Positions 55,896 to 64,000 of a stretch of DNA of 64,000 nucleotides are shown in pieces. Position 1 is the stretch's first letter; each line of letters begins with the position of its first letter. The stretch comes from Mesorhizobium sp. 131-2-1 (GTDB lineage Bacteria > Pseudomonadota > Alphaproteobacteria > Rhizobiales > Rhizobiaceae): contig NZ_AP023247.1 of assembly GCF_016756535.1 (NCBI RefSeq), positions 1 through 64,000 on the forward strand, written 5' to 3'. Under the pieces are notes generated by a model, which saw nothing but the letters and a program-made list of their open reading frames with translations, had not been told where the DNA came from and did no database searches. The translations under genes and the position numbers were made by a program.

Positions 55896-56959
55896 GCGGC
55901 CTTGGTCCTCGGATCGAGCACGCGGTAGAGCAGGTCGGAGAGAAGGTTGATGCCTATAAAGACGGAGCCGATGATGATGGTGCCGCCGAGAACGGCGTTC
56001 ATGTCGGCGTTCTGCAGCGAATTGGTGATGTAGAGCCCGATGCCCGGCCAGGAGAACACCGTCTCGGTCAGCACCGAGCCTTCGAGCAGGCTGGCATAGG
56101 ACAGCGCGATGACAGTGACCATCGGCACGGCGGCATTGCGAAGCGCATGCGCCCAGATGATGCGGGTTTCCGACAGGCCCTTGGCGCGCGCCGCCACGAT
56201 ATACTCCTGTGCCAGTTCGTTCAGCATGAAGGAGCGGGTCATGCGGCTGATATAGGCGAGCGAGAAATAGCCGAGCAGCGAGGCCGGCAGGATGATGTGG
56301 CGGTAGGCGTCGTAGAAGACATCCCACTGGCCCTGCATCGCCGCATCGAGCAGGTAGAAGCCGGTGATCGGCGTGAAGGTGTATTCGTAGACGACATCGA
56401 GCCGCGCCGGGAAGGCGACCCATTGCAGCTTGGCGTAGAACAGGACGAGCCCGAGCAGTCCCAGCCAGAAGATCGGCACGGAATAGCCGATCAGGCCGAT
56501 GATGCGCACGATCTGGTCGATGAGGCTGCCGCGCCTGACGGCGGCCAGGACGCCGAGCGGCACGCCGATGACGGCGCCGATCAGCGTGCCCAATGTGGCG
56601 AGCTCAATGGTCGCCGGGAAGGCACGGCGGATGTCGGTCATGACCGGATTGGTGGTCAGCACCGAGGTGCCGAAATCGCCATGGAGGGCATTCTTGACGT
56701 AGATGTAGAACTGCTCGATCAGCGGCAGGTCGAGGCCCATCTCGCGGCGCGTGCGCTCGACGACATTGGCAGGCGCCCGGTCGCCGAGCACGGCCAGCAC
56801 CGGATCGATCGGAATGACGCGGCCAATAAAGAAGGTCACCGCGAGAAGACCGAGATAGGTCGTCACCGCGATGACCAGGAAGCGGCCGATCGACGATAGA
56901 ACAGCGGCGGAGCGGGCGCTGCCGCGCCCGGCCGCCGCCTGATTCTCAATTGTGCTCAC
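55892..56959 (-). CDS. Peptide-class ABC transporter permease (DppB type)
   Basis: This 355-aa permease has about six helices, the first at about 25-48 (FLVIAVTTYLGLLAVTFFIGRVIPIDP). It has the DppB signature REMGLDLPLIEQFYIYVKNALHGDFGTS and the EAA loop EYIVAARAKGLSETRIIWAHALRNA. A short variable N-terminus precedes the first helix. It lies 18 bp downstream of the substrate-binding protein gene. With DppC it forms the translocation pore; the solute is not evident from sequence. Confidence 0.93.
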   Translation of the reverse strand: MSTIENQAAAGRGSARSAAVLSSIGRFLVIAVTTYLGLLAVTFFIGRVIPIDPVLAVLGDRAPANVVERTRREMGLDLPLIEQFYIYVKNALHGDFGTSVLTTNPVMTDIRRAFPATIELATLGTLIGAVIGVPLGVLAAVRRGSLIDQIVRIIGLIGYSVPIFWLGLLGLVLFYAKLQWVAFPARLDVVYEYTFTPITGFYLLDAAMQGQWDVFYDAYRHIILPASLLGYFSLAYISRMTRSFMLNELAQEYIVAARAKGLSETRIIWAHALRNAAVPMVTVIALSYASLLEGSVLTETVFSWPGIGLYITNSLQNADMNAVLGGTIIIGSVFIGINLLSDLLYRVLDPRTKAA

Positions 56960-56977
56960 GCGGCGCGTCCGCCGGAA

Positions 56978-58615
56978 CTATTCCTTGGAGACCGCCCCGA
57001 CGAAGTTGGTGTCGAAGCTCGGGCCAAGCGCGAAGCCCTTGAGGTTCTTGCGCAGCCCCGCCACTTCCAATTGCTGGTGGATGACGACGAAGGGGCTGGT
57101 GTCGAGGATCTTCTTCTGCAGATCCTTGTACATGTCGGCGCGCTTGCCCGAATCCTTCTCCAGCAGCGCCGCCTCGGTCTCCTTGGTCAGGTCCGGAATG
57201 TCCCAGGCATTGCGCCAGGCCAGCGTCTTGATCTTGGCGGAATCGGAATTGTCGGGGTTCGAGGCGAAGGTCTGGGCGTTGGAGTTCGGGTCGAAATAGT
57301 CCTGGCCCCAGTTGCCGATATAGATGTCGTGGTTGCGGGCGCGGTATTTGGTCAGCGTCTGCTTGCCGTCGCCCGGAATGATCTCCAGCTTGATGCCGGC
57401 CTGGCCGAGCGTCTGCTGGATCGATTCTGCCATGCCGGTGGTCGGCTGGCCGGTGCGCACATCCATGGTCACGCTGAAGCCATCCGCCAGGCCGGCCTTG
57501 GCCAGCAGTTCCTTGGCCTTGGCGACGTCGAGCTTGAACGGATTGTCGTCGATGGCGCCGAGATCGCCCTTGGGCAGGAAGGACTGGTGGATCTCGCCTA
57601 TGCCCTTGAGGATGGTCGAGCTCAGGGCGTCATAGTCGACCAGATATTTGAAGGCCTGGCGAACCTCGGGCTTGGCGAGGTTCGCGTTCTTCTGGTTGAG
57701 GCTGATGTAATAGACCGTGCCCTTGGGCGCGCTGGTCGTGGTGAGATCGGCGTTCTTGGCGATGGCGTCGAGGTCGTTCGGCTCGAGGTTGCGGGCGACG
57801 TCGATGTCGCCGGCCTCCAGCGCCAGGCGCTGCGCGGAGCTTTCCTTCATGTTGCGGTAGATGACGCGGGCGAGCTTGGCCTTCTCGCCGTTGTAATTGT
57901 CGTTGCGCTCCAGCACGACGGCCTCGTTGGCACGCCATTCACGCAGCTTGAACTGGCCGGATCCGGCATAGCCGGTCTTCAGCCAGGCATTGCCGAAATC
58001 ATTGTCCCACTTGTAGTCGGCGCTCGGCGTGACCGCCGCGACATGTTCCTTGACCAGCTTGGCGTCGACAACCGAGGCGACGGTGGCAGACAGGCAGTTC
58101 AAGACGAAGCTCGGCGCATAGGCCTTGTCGACGACGAACTGGAAGGTGGTGTCGTCGACGGCCTTGGCCTTTTCGGCGACATTGTCGCCGCTGATGCCGA
58201 ACTGGTTGATGATGAAGGCCGGGCTCTTGTCCAGCTTGATGGCGCGCTCGAAGGAATAGGCGACATCTGCCGCGGTGATCGGATTGCCCGAGGCGAATTT
58301 CATGCCGGGCTTGAGCTTGAAGGTGTAGGTCAGGCCGTCGTCCGAAACGCTCCAGCTCTCGGCGAGGTCGCCCTTGACCTTGGAGGTGTCGCTGAGGTCG
58401 AGGCGGACCAGGAGATCATAGGTGTTGCCGGTGACCTCGGCTGTCGACAGCTCGAACGCCTCGCCCGGGTCCATGGAGATGATGTCGTCGATGGCGAAGC
58501 CCTCGACCAGCGTATCGGCAGGCGTTACGGCGAAGGCCGGCGCGACGAGCAGCGCGGACAGCGCCGCGCCCGCAAGCAAGGCACGAGAGCGAAGAGCAAA
58601 CTTTTCCAGCATCAT
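56978..58615 (-). CDS. Peptide/nickel-class ABC transporter substrate-binding protein (family 5)
   Basis: This 545-aa periplasmic solute-binding protein has a signal peptide (1-29, ending APAFA) and the family 5 (SBP_bac_5) fold. Markers are WSVSDDGLTYTFKLKPGMKFASGNPITAADVAYSFER (about 90-126) and VRQAFKYLVDYDAL. It heads the importer operon SBP-DppB-DppC-DppD-DppF. A palindromic site lies about 110 bp upstream. The natural ligand (peptide, opine, sugar or metal complex) cannot be inferred. ATG at 58615 or the adjacent ATG at 58612 could be the start. Confidence 0.93.
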   Translation of the reverse strand: MMLEKFALRSRALLAGAALSALLVAPAFAVTPADTLVEGFAIDDIISMDPGEAFELSTAEVTGNTYDLLVRLDLSDTSKVKGDLAESWSVSDDGLTYTFKLKPGMKFASGNPITAADVAYSFERAIKLDKSPAFIINQFGISGDNVAEKAKAVDDTTFQFVVDKAYAPSFVLNCLSATVASVVDAKLVKEHVAAVTPSADYKWDNDFGNAWLKTGYAGSGQFKLREWRANEAVVLERNDNYNGEKAKLARVIYRNMKESSAQRLALEAGDIDVARNLEPNDLDAIAKNADLTTTSAPKGTVYYISLNQKNANLAKPEVRQAFKYLVDYDALSSTILKGIGEIHQSFLPKGDLGAIDDNPFKLDVAKAKELLAKAGLADGFSVTMDVRTGQPTTGMAESIQQTLGQAGIKLEIIPGDGKQTLTKYRARNHDIYIGNWGQDYFDPNSNAQTFASNPDNSDSAKIKTLAWRNAWDIPDLTKETEAALLEKDSGKRADMYKDLQKKILDTSPFVVIHQQLEVAGLRKNLKGFALGPSFDTNFVGAVSKE

Positions 58616-58722
58616 GGTGATCGTTCCCTGTTTTGTTGTTTGTTGACCTGAGTTCCCGGCTCAGGATTGCAGAAATTCCATCGGGTCGCGCGCGTGTCCC
58701 CGGCCACTTACCGTCGTGGTTT

Positions 58723-58738
58723 TTGTCCAATTGGTCAA
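58723..58738. promoter_or_regulatory. Candidate operator upstream of the ABC importer
   Basis: TTGTCCAATTGGTCAA is a 16-bp near-palindrome with one mismatched pair, about 110 bp before the binding-protein start. A related half-site, ATTGGACCA, lies at 58790-58798. The pattern resembles operators of small dimeric repressors, but no regulator gene is adjacent. Confidence 0.35.
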
Positions 58739-58874
58739 CACCATATCCGGCGGCCCGCATGCCGGCAACGCGCATTTGCCAGACAACGTATTGGACCAGA
58801 ACGAGCCATGGCGAGTCGACCGATGCGCCGGCTAATCGACGCCGCCAATCGGGAAAATTTTGCTGTTCTTTTAG

Positions 58875-60113
58875 CTACTTCAGCACACCAACCAGGGCGG
58901 CGTCGGGGAAGCAGGTGGCGGCGCGGCCGCTCTTTTCCTGCCAGTTGCCGATCGAGCGGCGCGTCTTGAAACCCGGCAGGCCGTCGGCGCTGCCGACGTC
59001 GTAGCCCTTGGCCTCCAGCGCCCGCTGCAGGGCGGCTATGTCGGAGCGGTGGAGATCGCCGACAGGACCCCAGCTTGCAGTAAAGGTGGTGTCACCCTTG
59101 GCGATGCGGTCGGCGGCATGGCCGATGAACAGCGCGTAGAGGTCGCTGGTGTTGTACTCTTTCAGCACATAGAAATTGGGCGTGACGATGAAGGCCGGAC
59201 CGCTGCGGCCGGCCGGCATCAGCAGGAAGCCCTCGGCCTTGAGCTCACTCGCCTGGAACGCTTTGTTGTCGGCGCGCCTGATGCCCATTGCCACCCAGTC
59301 GGCAATCGTCTTGCCCTGGTCGGGCCCTTCGAGCGAGCAGGAAACATTGGCCGGCGCGATCACCTCGGTCCCCCAGCCGCGACCCCTCACCCAGCCATAA
59401 TGGACGAGATAATTGGCGATCGAGGCGAGCACGTCGGGGGTCGAGTTCCAGATGTCGGGCCGGCCGTCGCCGTCGAAATCGACGGCGTGCTTGAGGAAGG
59501 ATGTCGGCATGAATTGCGGCTGGCCGAGCGCGCCGGCCCAGGACGACTTCATCGCATTGACCGGCGCCAGTCCGCGCTCGACGATCTCCAATGCCGCCAG
59601 CACCTCGGTGCGGAAGAAATCCTTTTTTGTCGACATGAAGGCCTTGGTGCCCAGCACCTCGAAGGCATCATAGGGCATCTTGGCCGCGCCGAAGCCGGTT
59701 TCGCGGCCCCAGATCGCCAGCACAATCTCGCCCGGCACGCCGTAGCGCTTCTCGATCAAACCCAGCACCCTTGCGTTGGCGCTGTCGCGCGTCCGTCCGC
59801 CAGAAGTGACGGCGCGAACCGTCTTCTCGGCGAAATAGGCGCCGGGCGGCCCGAACTCGGCCTGGTGCTGCTTCTCAGGCGTCGTCGGCTTCTCGCCGGG
59901 CATGACAAGGTCCGGCAGTTTCAGGTTCGGCTTCACGCCGATGAAGGCCTCGTCGAAGGTTTTCTTCGAGATGCCCTTGGCCTCGGCTTCCGGCCAGAGA
60001 TCGTTCTGCAACCAGGTGCGGAACTGGTCATCGATCTGCGCGGCCGAGGCGGGGATGGCGAAGAGGAAAATGGCCAAGGCCGCGAAGAGGGGGGCGCGAA
60101 GGAATGCCGACAT
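58875..60113 (-). CDS. Lytic murein transglycosylase (MltB family) with PG-binding domain
   Basis: This 412-aa periplasmic muramidase cleaves peptidoglycan to 1,6-anhydro products. It has a signal peptide (1-24, ending PASAA), an SLT_2 catalytic domain (about 28-325) with the catalytic Glu138 in IWGRETGFG, then the AGALGQPQFMPTSFLKHAVDFDGDGRPDIW block. A C-terminal peptidoglycan-binding domain (about 340-400) follows. The start at 60113 is fixed by the signal peptide. It lies 25 bp after recR on the same strand. Confidence 0.92.
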   Translation of the reverse strand: MSAFLRAPLFAALAIFLFAIPASAAQIDDQFRTWLQNDLWPEAEAKGISKKTFDEAFIGVKPNLKLPDLVMPGEKPTTPEKQHQAEFGPPGAYFAEKTVRAVTSGGRTRDSANARVLGLIEKRYGVPGEIVLAIWGRETGFGAAKMPYDAFEVLGTKAFMSTKKDFFRTEVLAALEIVERGLAPVNAMKSSWAGALGQPQFMPTSFLKHAVDFDGDGRPDIWNSTPDVLASIANYLVHYGWVRGRGWGTEVIAPANVSCSLEGPDQGKTIADWVAMGIRRADNKAFQASELKAEGFLLMPAGRSGPAFIVTPNFYVLKEYNTSDLYALFIGHAADRIAKGDTTFTASWGPVGDLHRSDIAALQRALEAKGYDVGSADGLPGFKTRRSIGNWQEKSGRAATCFPDAALVGVLK

Positions 60114-60138
60114 TTCCAAGCTTCCCTCCCCAATCCGC

Positions 60139-60744
60139 TCAAAACGCCGTCCGCGAGCGCAGCGCGGCGGCCAGCGTGCCTTCGTCGAGATAGTCGAGCT
60201 CGCCGCCGACCGGAACGCCATGCGCCAGCCTTGTCACCTTGACCTCGAAGCCGGAAAGCTGGTCGGTGAGGTAATGCGCCGTGGTCTGGCCCTCGACCGT
60301 GGCGTTGACGGCGAGGATCACTTCCTTGACCTCGCCGCCGGCGACGCGGTCGACCAGCGAGCGGATGTTGAGCTGCTCGGGGCCGATGCCGTCAAGCGGC
60401 GACAGCGTGCCGCCGAGCACATGGTAGCGCACATTCATCGCCGCCGCCCGCTCCAGCGCCCAGAGATCGGAGACATCCTCGACGACGATCAGCGTGCCGG
60501 CGTCGCGGCGCGGGTCGGTGCAGATCATGCAGGGATCGGAGGTGTCGACATTGCCGCAGGTCGAGCAGATGCGCACCTTGTCGACCGCCTCGCCCATGGC
60601 GGCGGCGAGCGGCTGCAGCAGCTGCTCCTTCTTCTTGATGAGATGAAGCGCGGCGCGCCTGGCCGAACGGGGCCCCAACCCCGGCACCTTGGCCAGGAGC
60701 TGGATCAGGCGTTCGATCTCTGGACCGGCGATTCGTTTCGACAT
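60139..60744 (-). CDS. recR: Recombination protein RecR
   Basis: RecR works with RecF and RecO to load RecA at gaps. The 201-aa protein has a helix-hairpin-helix region ([17 protein letters not shown] about 19-35), a C4 zinc finger at Cys60, Cys63, Cys72 and Cys75, a Toprim domain (about 80-175) and a C-terminal Walker-B-like segment. In rhizobia it commonly follows dnaX-ybaB. Here a hydrolase gene and a repeat intervene between ybaB and recR. recF is at the other end of the window. Confidence 0.96.
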   Translation of the reverse strand: MSKRIAGPEIERLIQLLAKVPGLGPRSARRAALHLIKKKEQLLQPLAAAMGEAVDKVRICSTCGNVDTSDPCMICTDPRRDAGTLIVVEDVSDLWALERAAAMNVRYHVLGGTLSPLDGIGPEQLNIRSLVDRVAGGEVKEVILAVNATVEGQTTAHYLTDQLSGFEVKVTRLAHGVPVGGELDYLDEGTLAAALRSRTAF

Positions 60745-60752
60745 CGCACTGA

Positions 60753-60843
60753 TCTAGAGCAATTCCTGGAAAAGTGCGAAGCGGTTTTCCGTCCGGAATT
60801 GGAAGACGAAAAGCTGGAGCAGTTCGCCGTTTCCGTGAAACGG
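60753..60843. repeat. Rhizobial-type mosaic repeat upstream of recR
   Basis: CAATTCCTGGAAAA (60760-60773) faces TTTTCCGTCCGGAATTG (60785-60801), pairing with a 3-nt bulge. CCGTTTC-CGT-GAAACGG (60827-60843) is a second perfect hairpin. The TCTAGAGCAATTCC start is typical of a dispersed Mesorhizobium intergenic element. Part of the recR 5' region is probably made of it. Confidence 0.6.
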
Positions 60844-60939
60844 TCAACTGATCCAGGATTTTTCCGCGCGCTTTGGGACATGCGGCGTCCAGGCATGATC
60901 CGCCATGCTGACAGGGCGGACCATCGATTGCGGGTCAAC

Positions 60940-61893
60940 TCAGTAGGCTTCGAGCGGCCGGCTCTGGCTGACGATCATCGCGCCGATTGCATCGGTGTTC
61001 TCGGGCGTCGACTGGAAACCCATCGCCGCTTCCTGCGGCGCGCTCGGCACCGAGGTGATGGTGCGGCTGTTCAGGGCGCCGCCGAAACGCGAGGCATCCG
61101 GCTCCGCCATCGGCTCCTGCATCGCCACCACCACCGGCTTCGCCGTAACACGGCCAGCCTTTGACGCAGGCGCCACCGCAGCCGTGACATATGTCTCTTG
61201 CTCGGGGGCCGCGGTCGTATCGGCCTGCTTGGCGGGGTCCGGATGGACAATCGTCTTGACCACCGGCTCGGCGGACGCCACGAGCACGGGAGCGGCGGGC
61301 GCCGCCTGTCGCGGCGTGGCCGAGGCAACGGCGACCATTGGCTCGTCCGGCAGCGGCTGCCAGTTGCGGCCGCGCTTCTCGTAGAAGGCATTGCCGCCGG
61401 CGACCATCGTGTAGTGCATGTTCTTGTAGGGGAAGCGCAGGCCCGCGGTGTGGAAGTACATCGTGTTCTTGAGCTTGGCCTTGCGCTCGCCCTTGAGCAC
61501 GGCGTCGGCGGCCTCTTCGACGTCGGGCATCGCCTTCGAATTCATCGGCCGGGTCATCACGCCCGGAGCGAACTGGCCTTGCTCGCCGACGACCTCGCAG
61601 ATCGTGCCGCCGTGCTGGCCCGAGCGCAGCCGGTTCATGACGACGGTGCCGACGGCGATCATGCCGTCGCGACTCGAGCGGTTGGACTCGAAGAACATCG
61701 CGCGTTCAAGACATTCCCTGTCCTTCGGCGTGTGGCTGGCGCGTGTGCTGAGGAAGCTCGGCGTGATGGCGTCGGTCAGGCTCGCGACCGACATGCCGTG
61801 CGAAGAGGTGGTCTGACTGCATCCGGCAAGGAACAGGGGAGAGAAGACGATGCCGATGAGCAGCGGCGTTTTCCATCGCGTCGCGATCAACAA
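60940..61893 (-). CDS. SleB-like cell-wall hydrolase lipoprotein
   Basis: This 317-aa lipoprotein has a lipobox LAGC with Cys25. A Hydrolase_2 (SleB/CwlJ) domain at about 58-190 has the catalytic Glu69 in AMFFESNRSSRDGMIAVGTVVMNRL, and a long Ala/Pro/Val-rich, probably disordered C-terminus follows (about 190-317). SleB-like domains are N-acetylmuramidases or transglycosylases; outside spore formers they act in cell-wall turnover. It sits alone between recR and ybaB with repeats or AT-rich gaps on each side. Confidence 0.87.
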   Translation of the reverse strand: MLIATRWKTPLLIGIVFSPLFLAGCSQTTSSHGMSVASLTDAITPSFLSTRASHTPKDRECLERAMFFESNRSSRDGMIAVGTVVMNRLRSGQHGGTICEVVGEQGQFAPGVMTRPMNSKAMPDVEEAADAVLKGERKAKLKNTMYFHTAGLRFPYKNMHYTMVAGGNAFYEKRGRNWQPLPDEPMVAVASATPRQAAPAAPVLVASAEPVVKTIVHPDPAKQADTTAAPEQETYVTAAVAPASKAGRVTAKPVVVAMQEPMAEPDASRFGGALNSRTITSVPSAPQEAAMGFQSTPENTDAIGAMIVSQSRPLEAY

Positions 61894-62107
61894 AATTGCC
61901 TCATTTCCAGATGCCAGCCCGCCCCGAGATGTGGCAAGAATGAGACTCTTAAAGGCAAAAAGATGGCTAAAGGATTAGCATTCGTGCAGCATAGGTAAAA
62001 CTTTATGAATGGCTGGAAATGACTGCGTGAACATAGCCGGGGAAAGTCTTAACAACCGCCCCGGTGTCCGATTTTCATTCATAATCAATTAACTGGCGGC
62101 AGCCGGC

Positions 62108-62431
62108 TCAGAACGGCAATTTCATTCCGGGCGGGATCGGCAAGCCTGCCGTGAGCGCCTTGGTCTTTTCCTGCATGACCTGCTCGACCTTATTTTTGGC
62201 GTCATTGTGAGCGGCGAGAATAAGGTCCTCGAGGATCTCGGCCTCGTCCTCCTTGAACAGCGACGGATCGATCTTCAGCACCTTCATCTCGAACTTGCCG
62301 GTGAGTGTTACGCTGACCAGGCCGCCACCGGCCTGACCGGTGGCTTCGAGCGTGGCGATCTCATCCTGCATGGCCTGGAACTTGGCCTGCATTTCCTTCG
62401 CCTTGCCCATCAGGCCGAGAAGATCCTTCAT
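62108..62431 (-). CDS. Nucleoid-associated protein, YbaB/EbfC family
   Basis: This 107-aa DNA-binding protein, a dimer with a tweezer fold in the family, has [32 protein letters not shown] (helix) and [22 protein letters not shown] (beta part). The C-terminus ends [10 protein letters not shown], the family hallmark. It follows dnaX by 21 bp on the same strand, the conserved dnaX-ybaB pair. Confidence 0.95.
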   Translation of the reverse strand: MKDLLGLMGKAKEMQAKFQAMQDEIATLEATGQAGGGLVSVTLTGKFEMKVLKIDPSLFKEDEAEILEDLILAAHNDAKNKVEQVMQEKTKALTAGLPIPPGMKLPF

Positions 62432-62452
62432 CCCAATGTCCTCTTCAGTTCT

Positions 62453-64000
62453 TCAGATTTCGTCGTCATCCGCCGCCGGCTCGACCGGCAGGTCGGCCTC
62501 GGCCTCTTCCACTTCCGGCACGTCCGGAATGCGCACATCGATGATCTTGGCGCCTGGGAAGCGGGCGAGGATTGCGGCAACCGTCGGGTCGCTCTTGGCG
62601 TCGAGGAAGGCGTTCTCGCGCTTCGTCGTCTCCATCTCCGCCAGCGTCTGGCCGCCATCTTCCTTCGACAGCGACACCAGCCAGTTGCGGCCGGTCCAGG
62701 CGCGCAGCTTGGATGTCAGGTCGTTGAGCAGCATCTTCGGCGCGTCTTCGGTCAGGCTGACGTCGAGGCGGCCGGGCTCGACGCGCACCAGCCGCACGCA
62801 GCGCTTGATCAGCACCTTGAAAGCGATGTCGCGATTGGAATCGGCGAGGGCTGCAATGTCGGCCAGCGATTTGACGGGCACGGCGGGTGCTTCCACGACC
62901 GGCTCCGGTGCGGCAACGAAGGCCGCAGGCGCCGGCTCGGCCTCGACAAGCCGCATCGTCTGCGCGCTACCGCCGGCGGAGGGCATGCGCGCCTGCGCCA
63001 CGGCACTTGCGCCGCCGCCATTGCCGGAGCTTGCCGGCGCTCCGTTGGCGCGTGGCGCGCCGTTCGGGACGGACGCGGCCCCCTCCAACGATTTCAGCGC
63101 CTCGTCCAGCGTCGGCAGGTCGGCGGCATGGGCCAACCGGATCAGCACCATCTCGGCGGCGCTTACCGGCCGGTTCGAGGACTGCACCTCGGGGATGCCC
63201 TTCAGCAGCATCTGCCATGTCCTGGACAGCACGCGCACCGACAGCGCCCTGGCGAAATCGCCGCCGCGCCGGCGCTCATCCTCCGACAGCGAGGCATCGT
63301 CGGCGGCCGTCGGCACGAAGCGCAGCCTGGTGACGAGGTGATTGAACTCGGCAAGGTCGGTGAGCACCGCGGCCGGATCAGCGCCGGTGTCGTACTGGGC
63401 GCGGAATTCGGCCAACGCCGCCGCGACGTCGCCTTTCATGACATATTCGAACAGGTCGACGATGCGGGCGCGGTCGGCGAGGCCGAGCATCGCGCGCACC
63501 GCCTCGGCGCTGACCGCGCCGCTGCCATGGGCGATCGCCTGGTCGAGGATGGAGAGCGAATCGCGCGCCGAGCCTTCCGCGGCACGGGCGATCATCGCCA
63601 GCGCGTCGTCATCGACCGAGATGCCTTCCTTGGCGGCGATCGCCGACAGATGCGCAACCAGGGCGCCGGCATCGATGCGCCTGAGATCAAAGCGCTGGCA
63701 GCGCGACAGGACCGTGATCGGCACCTTGCGGATCTCGGTGGTGGCGAAGATGAATTTGACGTGCGGCGGCGGCTCTTCCAGCGTCTTCAGCAGGCCGTTG
63801 AAGGCCTGGGTGGAGAGCATATGCACTTCGTCGATGATGTAGACCTTGTAGCGGGCCGAGACCGGCGCGTAGCGCACGCGCTCGATGATGTCCCGGATGT
63901 CGTCGATGCCGGTGTGCGAGGCGGCGTCCATCTCGATGACGTCGACATGACGGCCTTCCATGATCGCCTGGCAATGCTCGCCAGGGATGGAAAGGTCGAC
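62453..64000 (-). CDS. dnaX: DNA polymerase III subunits gamma/tau, 5'-truncated by the window edge
   Basis: This is the C-terminal 515 codons of DnaX, the clamp-loader ATPase; the frame stays open to base 64000. Visible are the end of the zinc-binding region (GEHCQAI), Walker B/DExx (VYIIDEVHMLSTQAFNGLLKTLEEPPPHVKFIFATTEIRK), sensor 1, and domain III with REGL-like VRAMLGLADRARIVDLFEY. A variable Ala/Pro linker and the tau-specific C-terminal domain follow. No obvious A/G-rich frameshift site is seen, so a separate gamma form is not predicted. ybaB follows by 21 bp. Confidence 0.95.
   Translation of the reverse strand, partial: VDLSIPGEHCQAIMEGRHVDVIEMDAASHTGIDDIRDIIERVRYAPVSARYKVYIIDEVHMLSTQAFNGLLKTLEEPPPHVKFIFATTEIRKVPITVLSRCQRFDLRRIDAGALVAHLSAIAAKEGISVDDDALAMIARAAEGSARDSLSILDQAIAHGSGAVSAEAVRAMLGLADRARIVDLFEYVMKGDVAAALAEFRAQYDTGADPAAVLTDLAEFNHLVTRLRFVPTAADDASLSEDERRRGGDFARALSVRVLSRTWQMLLKGIPEVQSSNRPVSAAEMVLIRLAHAADLPTLDEALKSLEGAASVPNGAPRANGAPASSGNGGGASAVAQARMPSAGGSAQTMRLVEAEPAPAAFVAAPEPVVEAPAVPVKSLADIAALADSNRDIAFKVLIKRCVRLVRVEPGRLDVSLTEDAPKMLLNDLTSKLRAWTGRNWLVSLSKEDGGQTLAEMETTKRENAFLDAKSDPTVAAILARFPGAKIIDVRIPDVPEVEEAEADLPVEPAADDDEI

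Noticed and set aside
61894..62107. AT-rich gap between the SleB-like gene and ybaB, with CCGGGG/CCCCGG arms at 62038-62065, considered as a terminator or promoter
   Set aside because: The stem has only 6 bp with a 16-nt loop and no U-tract, and no convincing promoter boxes were found.

Overview
This 64 kb window is high-GC chromosomal DNA from an alphaproteobacterium of the order Hyphomicrobiales (Rhizobiales), most likely Mesorhizobium or a close relative in the Phyllobacteriaceae. The basis is protein character (rhizobial DnaA, an Irr-type Fur regulator, PraR/PhrR, a long IF2, a YlxR-L7Ae fusion), the order of core gene blocks, and several families of structured intergenic repeats of rhizobial type. 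The genus is an inference from memory, not a database match. Nearly all of the DNA is core genome. I see no rRNA, tRNA, CRISPR array, insertion sequence, prophage or integrated element.

Layout. (1) 0-4.2 kb: dnaA-dnaN-recF, with a terminator hairpin and a pair of competing hairpins between dnaA and dnaN. (2) 4.2-7.7 kb: a zinc-less MoeB/ThiF-like protein, then a tightly coupled run of acetyltransferase, aconitase X large and small subunits, and a second acetyltransferase. (3) 7.7-9.8 kb: 2-hydroxyacid dehydrogenase, an SH3 exported protein and a DUF4260 membrane protein. (4) 9.8-13.2 kb: irr divergent from fabA-fabB-fabI, the anaerobic-type unsaturated fatty acid pathway. (5) 13.3-15.9 kb: a cyclic-di-GMP phosphodiesterase with a decayed GGDEF domain, and an RsmC-like methyltransferase. 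(6) 16-27.2 kb, minus strand: pnp, rpsO, corA and the translation/transcription operon rimP-nusA-ylxR-infB-rbfA-truB. (7) 27.7-38.4 kb, minus strand: tsaB-rimI-plsC-miaB-phoH-ybeY-corC-lnt-praR-metK-trmB. (8) 38.6-44.9 kb, minus strand: an iron module of two imelysins, a di-haem oxidoreductase, a Tat-exported DUF1513 protein and bfd-bfr. An Irr-box (ICE) palindrome lies upstream. (9) 45-53.2 kb: ferredoxin reductase, GabT-like transaminase, and an RND pump with two lipoprotein adaptors. (10) 53.4-58.6 kb, minus strand: a complete oligopeptide/nickel-class ABC importer. (11) 58.9-64 kb, minus strand: MltB-like transglycosylase, recR, SleB-like hydrolase, ybaB and the 3' part of dnaX, which runs off the right edge.

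The strongest cross-window link is regulatory. irr is at 9.8-10.3 kb, and a perfect 17-bp match to the Irr operator class is at 44901-44917, between the iron module and a divergent FAD reductase. The other notable signals are RNA-level. rimP has a good promoter followed about 30 nt later by an intrinsic-terminator-like hairpin ahead of the start codon, and metK has a small hairpin with a seven-U tract abutting its ribosome binding site. One repeat element also supplies the last codons and stop of the DUF1513 gene.
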